Below, piece after piece: positions 55,501-63,772 of a stretch of 64,000 bases of DNA (position 1 is its first letter; each line of letters opens with the position of its first letter). The translations under genes were made by a program, and so were the position numbers. This stretch comes from Saprospiraceae bacterium (GTDB lineage Bacteria > Bacteroidota > Bacteroidia > Chitinophagales > Saprospiraceae). Below the pieces are notes generated by a model. It was given only the letters and a program-made list of their open reading frames with translations. It made no database searches and was not told where the DNA came from. The stretch lies in the NCBI GenBank assembly GCA_022842725.1, contig JALHOZ010000005.1:124001-188000 (forward strand), written 5' to 3'.

Positions 55501-55784
55501 TGACTGACTTCGAATATGCTTTTTATACAGCAGTAGCCAATAATGACAGTGCTAAAGAACTCATGCAAAAAGAAAAGTTACGCGAGCTTGCTGTTGTCCT
55601 TACAGAAACCATCAGGCAAAACGCTTCCATCGACTGGACTATAAAAGAAAGTGTCAGAGCCAAATTAAAAGTTGCTGTCAAGAGAATATTAAGAAAATAC
55701 GGTTATCCACCTGACATGCAGATGTTGGCAACTGAAACAGTTCTCAAACAGGCAGAAATGATAGCAAATGAATTGACAAAATAA
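52503..55784 (+). CDS. hsdR: Type I restriction endonuclease subunit HsdR
   Basis: A 1093-residue subunit. An N-terminal nuclease domain carries the PD-(D/E)XK residues in RIDLLLFINGIPLVVIEIKN (about residues 140-160). The motor has Walker A HTQGSGKSLSMV (near residue 352), DEAH box VVIADEAHRTQYG (near 457), FTGTPIES and QAIARVNRVYKD. It translocates DNA and cuts it when it collides with obstacles, after the HsdS complex binds an unmethylated target. A C-terminal helical part binds HsdM/HsdS. It closes the island, after the TA pair; the next gene is 381 bp away. Confidence 0.97.
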   Translation: MNKITENTIETFAIGLFKDLGYEYVYGPHIAPDAEKSERSSFNDVLLLYRLQRSVHYINSDIPTDVRSEAIKEIQRISSTELLTNNETFHRYLTEGIPVTKRVDGVDRGDRVWLIDFKQPHKNEFLVVNQFTVTENRNNKRIDLLLFINGIPLVVIEIKNATDEKTTLHSAFRQIETYKATIPSLFTYNGFIILSDGLEAKSGTLSSSFSRFMAWKSADGNVEASHLVSQLETLITGMLNKKTLTDLIRHFIVFEKTKKVEPSAKSQDEGIGKNQDPGILTISTIKKIAAYHQYYAVNKAVESTLRAAGYQNTSSADLMMAAEPQAVYGAQMVSAQPSGDRKGGVVWHTQGSGKSLSMVFYTGKIVLTMDNPTILVITDRNDLDDQLFDTFASSKQLLRQEPVQADDRNQLKTLLKVASGGVVFTTIQKFQPDPSTGSGAPAVYELLSDRKNIVVIADEAHRTQYGFKAKTIDAKDSQGNVIGKKIVYGFAKYMRDALPNATYLGFTGTPIESTDVNTPAVFGNYVDIYDISQAVEDGATVRIYYESRLAKVNLSEEGKKLVDDLDDELEHEDLNHTQKAKAKWAQLEALVGSENRIKNIAKDIVSHFCQRQEVFEGKGMIVTMSRRIAADLYQAIVELKPDWHSEDLHKGVIKVVMTSASSDGPKIAKHHTTKEERRTLADRMKNPDDPLQLVIVRDMWLTGFDAPGLHTLYIDKPMKGHNLMQAIARVNRVYKDKPGGLIVDYLGIAADLKKALAFYADAGGKGDPTIMQEQAVQLMLEKLEVVSQMFHNFEYETFFTDDTSKKLSLILAAEEHILGLEDGKKRFINEVTALSKAFAIAIPHDQAMDAKDEVSFFQAVKARLVKFDATGQGKTDQEIETTIRQVIDKALVSEKVIDVFDAAGIKKPDISILSEEFLLELKGMEHKNLALEVLKKLLNDEIKSRAKKNLVKSKSFLEMLENSIRKYHNKILTAAEVMDELISLSKEIVHADREAKQMGLTDFEYAFYTAVANNDSAKELMQKEKLRELAVVLTETIRQNASIDWTIKESVRAKLKVAVKRILRKYGYPPDMQMLATETVLKQAEMIANELTK

Positions 55785-56153
55785 AATGTAGGATAAGCGT
55801 TTACACTTTGGCAAGTGTCAAATGACAAGAAATGGAGTAAATTTGGAAAATGTATATTCCGGTGATCATAATTATCTGTTTCGGTACAAAAAGGTAAAAT
55901 TGTTTTTAAATAAGTATTTACACTCTCCAAACGTTTTTCAAATATTCACATAACTTTTTAACTAGTCGGTAATATAGGATTCCATACAAAAAGGACTTTT
56001 ATGACTTTTTCGACTAATCGTTGAATATAATGCTGAAGGGGTTATTTATAAAGTGGTGCGTTGATTTTAAATTTTTCTCATTTGGATAGATAAGAGTGTA
56101 TCAATTTTACGGTTTTTTTTTAAAAAAGAATGAAACCACATGTTTTTATTAAT
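55785..56153. other. Intergenic region between hsdR and the sigma-CHAT operon
   Basis: No ORF is supported. A small hairpin ACACTT-TGGC-AAGTGT (55801-55819) is near the hsdR end, without a T-run. TAGTCG (55964-55969) and CGACTA (56010-56016) form a loose inverted repeat. The last bases hold the next promoter. Confidence 0.4.
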
Positions 56154-56161
56154 TATATTTG
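56154..56161 (+). promoter_or_regulatory. Bacteroidota -7 box of the sigma-CHAT operon
   Basis: TATATTTG lies 4 bp before the ATG at 56166. It predicts an almost leaderless mRNA and supports 56166 rather than the upstream in-frame ATG at 56130, which would lie upstream of the transcription start. Confidence 0.65.
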
Positions 56162-56165
56162 CACG

Positions 56166-56741
56166 ATGACACTCTTTCAAATATATAAAAATGATACTGA
56201 ACTTATCGCTGCTATCAGGCGAAAGGAAAGAAAGTCATTTGAGTATTTATATAGACATAAAACCGCGGTAGTGAAAAATTTTGTTCTTTCAAATGGGGGT
56301 CATTTGGAAGATGCCGAAGAAATAGAACAAAATGTAATCATTCATCTTTACGAAAAAATTGTATCAGGAAACTTTGAACTCAATGAAAATACGCAATTGA
56401 GCACCTACCTATATGCAGTTGGTAAAAATATGTGGTATAAAAAGCTTAGTAAAGCTAATCGTACGATTTATGATGAAAATATTACAGAACAAACTGAAAA
56501 TATAGATTTTTATAATGATGACGAATCTGAATATCTTGAACAAGAAGTCGTCAACGCACTGCAGAATAGTGATGATGACTGTAAAGCTATTCTTACCATG
56601 TACTATTATGATAAAAAATCTATGAGAGATATTGCCGAATCTTTGGGAACCATTTCTGAAGAAAATCTCCGCAAAAGAAAATATAAATGTATTCAGAAAT
56701 TAAAAAAAATGTTGACAGGTAAAATAAAAAGTAATGGATAA
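56166..56741 (+). CDS. ECF-like RNA polymerase sigma factor
   Basis: About 191 residues. Region 2 is recognisable in IRRKERKSFEYLYRHKTAVV, DAEEIEQNVIIHLYEKIV and STYLYAVGKNMWYKKLSK; region 4 lies in DCKAILTMYYYDKKSMRDI with AESLGTISEENLRKRKYKC as the DNA-binding helix pair. It overlaps the next gene by 8 bp. Such factors are usually held inactive by the adjacent anti-sigma protein. It probably directs expression of the peptidase and CHAT genes, though no target promoter is proven. Confidence 0.85.
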   Translation: MTLFQIYKNDTELIAAIRRKERKSFEYLYRHKTAVVKNFVLSNGGHLEDAEEIEQNVIIHLYEKIVSGNFELNENTQLSTYLYAVGKNMWYKKLSKANRTIYDENITEQTENIDFYNDDESEYLEQEVVNALQNSDDDCKAILTMYYYDKKSMRDIAESLGTISEENLRKRKYKCIQKLKKMLTGKIKSNG

Positions 56742-57462
56742 GGCGACATTTTTAGAATTAATGGATAAATACATTGACGGCACTCTATCCAATGCCGATA
56801 AAACAGCATTTGAACAGATGATCAACAATGATCCCATGTTAAAAAATGAATTCGATATTCAAAAAAACATTAGGAATGGCATTCAAAAAGTTGCCAGAAG
56901 GGAATTTATTGCTGAATTAAATGAGATTAAAAAAAATAAAGGAGGAACAAGAATAATTCCTTTGTCCCTGATTTTATCTGTAGCGGCGGTTTTAGTTCTA
57001 TGTATTGGAGTGGTTTTATTTTTTAAGCAGGAAAAAAATACTGAATTTGACGGTGGTTATGCTGACTTCAATAATAAAGAATCTGAACACGATTTATATC
57101 AAAAAGAGAAAAATATTAGTGATAGTTTGGAACATGATAAAAATTTAAGTAAAAAAAATAAAAATAATCTAAATATTGAACGAAAAAACAAACCTGAGAA
57201 AATGTATGCAGGCTCTTTTGATTTAAAGGTTTTACCTGTTGCAGGGAAATTAGGAGGTTTGAATCAGGAAAAAATTCAATTGGTTTTGATTCCGGGCAAT
57301 ATCAATGAATATAAAATAAATAATGACACACTTTTTATTTATACGGATATTGAGGATTTTAATTCGTTTAAGAATAATATTTCTGAAATAGTGTTAAATC
57401 CTCAAAGGGATGTTGAAATCCAACTTTTATCAAAAAAATTAAAATATATATTAAAGAAATGA
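56734..57462 (+). CDS. Membrane anti-sigma-like protein
   Basis: A 242-residue protein. The N-terminal about 75 residues have the Bacteroidota anti-sigma pattern (LMDKYIDGTLSNADKTAFEQ, then PMLKNEFDIQKNIRNGIQK) without zinc ligands. A membrane helix spans about residues 77-98 (LSLILSVAAVLVLCIGVVLFF). The outside part is Lys/Asn-rich with a C-terminal beta-like section (SFDLKVLPVAGKLGGL, DTLFIYTDIEDF). It overlaps the sigma gene by 8 bp and the peptidase gene by 4 bp (ATGA), so it is firmly part of the operon. Anti-sigma activity is inferred. Confidence 0.75.
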   Translation: MDKATFLELMDKYIDGTLSNADKTAFEQMINNDPMLKNEFDIQKNIRNGIQKVARREFIAELNEIKKNKGGTRIIPLSLILSVAAVLVLCIGVVLFFKQEKNTEFDGGYADFNNKESEHDLYQKEKNISDSLEHDKNLSKKNKNNLNIERKNKPEKMYAGSFDLKVLPVAGKLGGLNQEKIQLVLIPGNINEYKINNDTLFIYTDIEDFNSFKNNISEIVLNPQRDVEIQLLSKKLKYILKK

Positions 57463-58421
57463 GAGTTATAATATTACTTTTTATCATTACCAGCTGCTTG
57501 GAGCAAACAAATGGACAAGGGTTAATTTTTAATAAAGAATCATTTGAATCCGGTCAACATTATGAGAGTGAAAGATCCGACTTTATACCCGAGTCATTTT
57601 CAATCAAAAAATTTGCTCCATATGTTTTTCAGCAACAACTTTCAACCTGTGTAGCATATTCAAGTGCTACAGCCTTGACCATGATGAATGCAATTCTAAA
57701 AAGGGAGACGGACGTCAAAAATATTTCATTAGAGATTGTATCTCCTCATTGGATTTATTTTCGAAATAAAGATGTGACAGATGATCAATGCAAAGAAGGG
57801 CTTGATATTGAAAAAGCAATGAAAGATATTTTAAATTATGGAGTTCCATATATGTTATTTGTTGAATACCCGGAATATTATCCATTTGGAGACGTGCAAC
57901 TATGCAACTATTATCCTCCCGATTTTGAAAAAGATGCTGAAATCGCACTTGTCAACAGACCTGATGAGATATTAAGAATAAGTTATTCGGAAGACATAAA
58001 GGCCGTGATATCAAAGGGGTTACCTGTTATCATTGGAATGAACGTACCTGTAAGTTTTGAAAATTGTTTTGGAAAAGAGTTGTGGACCCCCACTGCTGTC
58101 GAAACTATTTTGGATGGTTATGGGCATGCTATGGTAGTTGTTGGTTATGATGATAAAAAATATGGTGGTGCATATGAAATACTAAACAGCTGGGGAGAAT
58201 CCTGGGGTAACGAGGGGTATATATGGATTAAATATTCGGATTTTAAAAAGTTTTTTTTGGGAGGCTATGCTTTGTATAAGGAAAGAAAGTTAGGTTCTGA
58301 TACACCATCACTATTGTCAAAAGAGGACACTAAAAATATTGAGATGGACTTTAAGCTTTCAAAAAACAAAAGTAAAAAAAGTAATAGTAATAAGAATAGG
58401 TGGGAAAATATGACTAAATAG
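57459..58421 (+). CDS. C1-family (papain-like) cysteine peptidase, exported lipoprotein-like
   Basis: A 320-residue protein. The N-terminus has a hydrophobic stretch and a TSC lipobox-like motif, so it is likely exported and possibly lipidated. Catalytic residues are in the papain arrangement: Gln58 six residues before Cys64 (QQQLSTCVAYSS), the His in GYGHAMVVVGYDD, and the Asn in ILNSWGESWGNEGY. It probably cuts proteins outside the cytoplasm. A Lys/Ser/Asn-rich tail follows the domain. It overlaps the anti-sigma gene (ATGA) and precedes the CHAT gene by 8 bp, which suggests that the two peptidases act in one pathway. Confidence 0.88.
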   Translation: MRVIILLFIITSCLEQTNGQGLIFNKESFESGQHYESERSDFIPESFSIKKFAPYVFQQQLSTCVAYSSATALTMMNAILKRETDVKNISLEIVSPHWIYFRNKDVTDDQCKEGLDIEKAMKDILNYGVPYMLFVEYPEYYPFGDVQLCNYYPPDFEKDAEIALVNRPDEILRISYSEDIKAVISKGLPVIIGMNVPVSFENCFGKELWTPTAVETILDGYGHAMVVVGYDDKKYGGAYEILNSWGESWGNEGYIWIKYSDFKKFFLGGYALYKERKLGSDTPSLLSKEDTKNIEMDFKLSKNKSKKSNSNKNRWENMTK

Positions 58422-58429
58422 TAAAAGGC

Positions 58430-61400
58430 GTGAAAGATCTGGTAGGCTTTATCATTTGTTGGTTTTTGGTTATAAGTAATTCTTTCGGCCAAGTCCCATT
58501 TGAGAAAATATGGATCCCATGTAATGAAAGCGGATGTGTTGTTCTGGAGCCATATTTTACTGAAGGTGTTAAGGTGAGGTGGAATGGTCCTTGTCTAAAT
58601 AATAAAGCACATGGGGAAGGGGTTTTAATCAGATTTGATCATGAAGGCTGGGAGTCAACATATAAAGGTAATTATAATTATGGTATCAGAGAAGGGTATG
58701 GGCAATTAATTGGTGCAGATGGTACCACAATAACAGGAATGTTTTCCGATGGGCATTTAAATGGATATGGAGTTGGTGAGATGGGAGATGGAATTGTCTA
58801 TAAAGGAAATTTTATAAACAACGAGAAGCATGGTGAGGGAGTGTTGTTCTTTTCGGACACATTAACTTTTACAGGGTTTTATGTAAATGGTACTTACACC
58901 GGCACCTATGTCCATAAAAATGGAACAAAGATAAATATTTGCAAAGGAGAAAATTGTGATACGTTAGATTCTTTATATTCTAATTATTTACCCTCCCTTG
59001 ATACTCTGGTTACTGAATACTTCGATATAGATTGGCAAAGATGTAAGCAGACAGAAGCTTTATACTATCGGATGATAAAATATCAAGGTCCTAACAAACC
59101 TCAAGGGATTGTAAAAGAATATTATATTTCCGGAAACCTTTACAGAGAGTACAATGCAGTTTATATAGATTATGAGGACCAGAATAAAATATTTTATGAA
59201 GGATTACTTACAGAATATTATGATTACAGTGATCAGGAGATTAAAAAAACTATGTATTTTCTTCACAATAAGTTACATGGTCAAGTTAAAACATACTTCA
59301 GAGGTGGCAATATTGAATCAATGACTGAATATTATTATGGGTTTCGGGATGGGCCATATACGTCATATCATGAAAATGGAGTCAATAAGATTAATGGTAC
59401 ATTTGATTTTAATGATTTTACAGGTATTTGGAAAATATTCAAAGAAGATGGAAGTTTAATGGAAGAGATTGATAGCACTAGATTATTAGAAATTAGTAAT
59501 AAATTCTCAACATTATTTAATCATAATGAAGATTTAGAAAAGGCAGAGTTGTATGGAGATTTTTTAAGAGCTTTTTTAGCAGGAATTATAGAAAACGAAG
59601 TAGTCACGAATCAATATTTGGATATTGCATTTTTGAATTCTAACCTAAATAATCTTGAAAAAGCTTTGGATTTAGCAAAATTTGTTTTAGAAAATGTAAA
59701 GACTCAAAATAAAAAAGCCTTAATTAATACATCTATATATATAGGGGTTTTGTTCAATAATTTAAATCGATATCATGAATCTTTGATTTATTCCCATTAT
59801 TCTTTAAAAAATTATTTAGAACAAGAATGGGAAAATAGTGAAACCTACTTGCATATTATTAAGAATATTGGAAGTTCCTATTTTTCAATTAAACAATTCG
59901 ACAAAGCATTATATTTTGATTCATTAAGGTTGAAAACTATAGAAACATTACATGGAAAAACACATCCGGAATATGTTGAAAGTTTAGAAAATTTAGCCAT
60001 TACTTACTCTGAATTAGGTAAATATAACGATGCGTTAATACGTTTCAAAGAAGTACTTGCTATAAATGAAACTATTTTTGGTAAAAATCATCCAGAATAT
60101 GCCTCAAGCTTAAATAATCTAGGCAGTACATATTCTAACCTTGGTGATTATAAACTATCGCTTAAGTTTCATGAAGAAGCCTTATTGATCAGGCAAACCT
60201 TTTACGGAAAAAGCCACCCACATTATGCGAGTAGCTTGAATAATTTAGCTGGTGCTTATAGGGGAATGGGGAAATATGATGAGGCCTTAAAACTTTTTAA
60301 AGAGGCATTATTGATAAGGGAAGCCTTTTTTGGAAAGAATCACTCTGATTATACAATAAGTTTAAATAATTTAGCCGATACATATAGTGACCTTGGTCAA
60401 TATAATGAATCCATAAAACTACATAGGGAGGCATTAAATATTAGAGAATCGATTTTTGGCAAGAAACACCCAGATTATGCTTTAAGTTTAAATAATCTAG
60501 CTGGCATTTATAGTATATTAGGTCAATATGATGAATCCTTAAAGTTTTATTACGAGACGGCGCAAATTTGGGAGGCGATTTTTGGTAAGAATCACCACGA
60601 TTATGCTTTATGTTTAAATAATTTAGCTAATACATTAAGCGATCTTGGTAAATATAATGAATCACTGCCAATTCACAAGGAAGCATTAAAAATAAGAGAA
60701 TCGATATTTGGTAAGAATCACCCAGATTATGCTTTAAGTTTAAATAATTTAGCAAGTACATACAATCACCTTGGTCAGTATAACGAAGCACTAACACTTC
60801 ACAAGGAAGCATTAAAAATAAGAGAATCGATATTTGGCAAGAAACACCCAGATTATGCTTTAAGTTTAAATAATATTGCCAGTACCTTAAGTGACCTTGG
60901 TCAATATAATGAAGCTTTATCCCTTTACAAGGAAGCTTTAAAGATTAGAGAAGATATTTTTGGAAATAATCATCCTGAATACGCTTTAAGTTTAAATAAC
61001 TTGGGCAGCATTTATGGAGAATTAGGCCAATATAATGAGGCCTTAACACTACATAAAGAGGCGTTAAAGATTAGAGAAGATATTTTTGGAAAAAATCATC
61101 CTGACTACGCAATAAGTTTAAGTAATTTAGCCAGTACGTTTAAAGACCTTGGACAATATAATGAAGCCTTAATACTTCACAAGGAGGCTTTAAAAAATAG
61201 AGAAAGGAATTTTGGGAAATATCACCCTGATTATGCTTTAAGTTTAAATAATATTGCCAGTACCTTAAGTGATCTTGGACAATATAATGAAGCTTTATCT
61301 CTTTACAAGGAAGCTTTAAAGATTCGAGAAGAAATTTTTGGGAAAAATCATCCAGATTACGCTTTAAGTTTAAATAATCTAGCTGGATTGTATGATAATC

Positions 61401-63748
61401 TTAATATGTATCGGGAAGCAATTTATTGTAACAAAGAAGCACTAGTATTAATTGAAAATTTATACACTAAAAGTCATCCATATTATGCTTTAAGTTTAAA
61501 TAATTTGGCAAGTTTATATTATGAATTAGGGTTATATGATGAATCTGTAAAACTAAATATTCAAGCCCTTAATATTAGAATGTCAAAATTAGGGAGTTAC
61601 CACCCGGATTATGCTCAAAGTTTGAATAATTTGTCAACAGTTTACTCCAAAATAAGCCAGTATGAAAAGGCATTAGTTACAATTCTTGAGGCTTTGAATA
61701 TTTTAGAAAAAAATTTTGGAAAAAATCATCCTAATTATGCTTCCAGTTTAAACAATTTAGCTTTGATTTATTCTGATCAAGGGTTTTACGAAAATTCAAT
61801 TACAATCTATTTGGAAATATCAAAAATATTGGAAAATATCAATAGAAAAAATCATCCTACCTATGCTTTAAATTTAAATAATTTAGCGTGTGTTTATAAT
61901 TTAATTGACCAAAATGAGCAAGCTTATTTAATATATGAAGAGGCAAGAAGGATTTATGAAATTTTCATTGAAAAAAATCATCTTGATTATGCTAATATTT
62001 TGAATAATATGTCACATACCTTAAAAATCCTAAATAAATACGAACAATCATTATCTTTCGCAAAGCAAGGCCATGATATTTTGAGCCAACAAATTGCATT
62101 ACAGTTTTCGTTTTTAACAGAATCTGAAAAAGATAAATATATTTTATCCATCAGTAATCTATTAGATATTTATTTTAGTATTTGTTTTGAGGCCAAAGAC
62201 AAATATCTTTCTTCGATCAATGATTTTTATAAAACTTATTTGGGATACAAAGGAACCATACTGGCATCTCAAATTGACATTAGAAAATCACTCCAAGCTA
62301 ATTCAGACAAAGAAGTAAATTTATTGTATCAGGAATGGATTAAAACCAGGCAACATTTGGCAAAATTATATTCAGTACCCTTGTTTCAAAGATGGACATC
62401 AGTAGATTCATTAGAGCGGATTGCAAATAAACTTGAGGGAGAACTTTCACGAAAATCCAGTGCCTTCAAAAAAAATCGAATTGAAAAAGAAATAAACATT
62501 CAGGATTTTCACCGTTCACTGAGTGCAAAGGATTGTATTGTTGATATTGGACATTTCAGGTACTGGGGAAATCAAGTTACTGATAGTATTATGTATGTCG
62601 CTTTTGTTTTCAATAAAAATGATAGTTTGGTGAACATGATACCGCTTTTTGAAGAAAGGCAATTTTTGGAAATAATATCCAAAAGTTCAGTGCGTGAATC
62701 ATCAAAAATAAATAATCTTTATCGAAATACGGAACTTTATAATTTGATTTGGAAGCCTATAGAAAAGTTTGTAAAGACGTCAGAAAATATTTATTTTAGT
62801 CCGTCGGGTATGCTCAATCAAGTTAATATTGGGGCGATCATGGATTCTGATAGTTCATATTTATGCGATAAATATAAAATTTATCAGGTAAGTTCCGCTA
62901 CAAACATCACCAAAACAGATCGGGAAACACAAAATTTTAAAAATTTAACCATATTTGGAGGAATGGATTTTGAAGCATCAGAAGAGGATGTTTCAAAGGC
63001 ATTACAAAATATTTCAAAAGACGAAGAATACGTGTCACGAGGACTTTATATACAAGATAGTGCCAGACATGGTAAGTGGACTTATTTGCCCGGAACAAAA
63101 AAAGAAGCTGAAAATATTTATAAAATCAGTACAAATGAAAATATATTTGCTAAAATATTTACCGGTGCAGATGCTATAGAGGAACAATTTAAAAATTTGG
63201 ATGGTGAAAAATCTCCGTCTATTTTACATCTAGCCACCCACGGTTTCTTTTTTCCTGATCCAAAAATATCAAAAGAAAAAGTTGGGATGATGTCTTTTCA
63301 AAGAGACAACACTTTCTCAATGGCTGATAATCCTATGAATCGTTCAGGACTACTTTTTTCAGGTAGTAATAAAGCATGGATTGGTGATTCCATATCTGTA
63401 AGCAGAGACGATGGAATTTTGACGGCCTATGAAGCCAGTCATACTTATTTAAAAAATACAGAATTGGTTGTTCTTTCAGCCTGCGAAACAGGATTAGGAG
63501 ATATCAAAGGAAGTGAAGGTGTATATGGTTTGCAACGTGCCTTTAAAATGGCAGGTGCAAGATATCTTATGATGAGCTTGTGGAAAGTACCGGATAACGC
63601 TAGTCAGGAATTTATGACCACTTTTTACACTGAACTTTTGACAAACAAACTTCCCATTCGGTCAGCATATAAAATGGCTCAGAACGCTATGAAAGCCAAG
63701 TATCGCAATGAACCTTATAAGTGGGCGGGGTTTGTATTGATGGAGTGA
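58430..63748 (+). CDS. Exported MORN-TPR-CHAT caspase-like protease
   Basis: A 1772-residue protein starting at a GTG. A signal peptide (FIICWFLVISNSFGQ) is followed by MORN repeats (about 55-150; YKGNYNYGIREGYG, YKGNFINNEKHGEG) and YwqK/MORN_2-like repeats (about 210-350). Seventeen recognisable TPR units of 42 residues (about 510-1215) follow the pattern SLNNLAxxYxxLGxYxEAL. The C-terminal CHAT domain has catalytic His1604 in LHLATHGFFFP and Cys1685 in VVLSACETGLGD. CHAT proteases are caspase relatives that cut after activation through their TPRs. Substrate unknown. It follows the C1 peptidase by 8 bp; another TPR gene starts 24 bp later. Confidence 0.92.
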   Translation: MKDLVGFIICWFLVISNSFGQVPFEKIWIPCNESGCVVLEPYFTEGVKVRWNGPCLNNKAHGEGVLIRFDHEGWESTYKGNYNYGIREGYGQLIGADGTTITGMFSDGHLNGYGVGEMGDGIVYKGNFINNEKHGEGVLFFSDTLTFTGFYVNGTYTGTYVHKNGTKINICKGENCDTLDSLYSNYLPSLDTLVTEYFDIDWQRCKQTEALYYRMIKYQGPNKPQGIVKEYYISGNLYREYNAVYIDYEDQNKIFYEGLLTEYYDYSDQEIKKTMYFLHNKLHGQVKTYFRGGNIESMTEYYYGFRDGPYTSYHENGVNKINGTFDFNDFTGIWKIFKEDGSLMEEIDSTRLLEISNKFSTLFNHNEDLEKAELYGDFLRAFLAGIIENEVVTNQYLDIAFLNSNLNNLEKALDLAKFVLENVKTQNKKALINTSIYIGVLFNNLNRYHESLIYSHYSLKNYLEQEWENSETYLHIIKNIGSSYFSIKQFDKALYFDSLRLKTIETLHGKTHPEYVESLENLAITYSELGKYNDALIRFKEVLAINETIFGKNHPEYASSLNNLGSTYSNLGDYKLSLKFHEEALLIRQTFYGKSHPHYASSLNNLAGAYRGMGKYDEALKLFKEALLIREAFFGKNHSDYTISLNNLADTYSDLGQYNESIKLHREALNIRESIFGKKHPDYALSLNNLAGIYSILGQYDESLKFYYETAQIWEAIFGKNHHDYALCLNNLANTLSDLGKYNESLPIHKEALKIRESIFGKNHPDYALSLNNLASTYNHLGQYNEALTLHKEALKIRESIFGKKHPDYALSLNNIASTLSDLGQYNEALSLYKEALKIREDIFGNNHPEYALSLNNLGSIYGELGQYNEALTLHKEALKIREDIFGKNHPDYAISLSNLASTFKDLGQYNEALILHKEALKNRERNFGKYHPDYALSLNNIASTLSDLGQYNEALSLYKEALKIREEIFGKNHPDYALSLNNLAGLYDNLNMYREAIYCNKEALVLIENLYTKSHPYYALSLNNLASLYYELGLYDESVKLNIQALNIRMSKLGSYHPDYAQSLNNLSTVYSKISQYEKALVTILEALNILEKNFGKNHPNYASSLNNLALIYSDQGFYENSITIYLEISKILENINRKNHPTYALNLNNLACVYNLIDQNEQAYLIYEEARRIYEIFIEKNHLDYANILNNMSHTLKILNKYEQSLSFAKQGHDILSQQIALQFSFLTESEKDKYILSISNLLDIYFSICFEAKDKYLSSINDFYKTYLGYKGTILASQIDIRKSLQANSDKEVNLLYQEWIKTRQHLAKLYSVPLFQRWTSVDSLERIANKLEGELSRKSSAFKKNRIEKEINIQDFHRSLSAKDCIVDIGHFRYWGNQVTDSIMYVAFVFNKNDSLVNMIPLFEERQFLEIISKSSVRESSKINNLYRNTELYNLIWKPIEKFVKTSENIYFSPSGMLNQVNIGAIMDSDSSYLCDKYKIYQVSSATNITKTDRETQNFKNLTIFGGMDFEASEEDVSKALQNISKDEEYVSRGLYIQDSARHGKWTYLPGTKKEAENIYKISTNENIFAKIFTGADAIEEQFKNLDGEKSPSILHLATHGFFFPDPKISKEKVGMMSFQRDNTFSMADNPMNRSGLLFSGSNKAWIGDSISVSRDDGILTAYEASHTYLKNTELVVLSACETGLGDIKGSEGVYGLQRAFKMAGARYLMMSLWKVPDNASQEFMTTFYTELLTNKLPIRSAYKMAQNAMKAKYRNEPYKWAGFVLME

Positions 63749-63772
63749 TATTGAAATTAAAATAAATGAATA

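Noticed and set aside
56130-56165. Upstream ATG as start of the sigma factor
   Set aside because: It lies upstream of the -7 box, so the mRNA would not contain it.
58430-63748. Craspase-like (CRISPR-guided) TPR-CHAT effector
   Set aside because: No gRAMP/Cas7-11 gene or CRISPR array is near, and the protein has a signal peptide, so a cytosolic RNA-guided role is unlikely.
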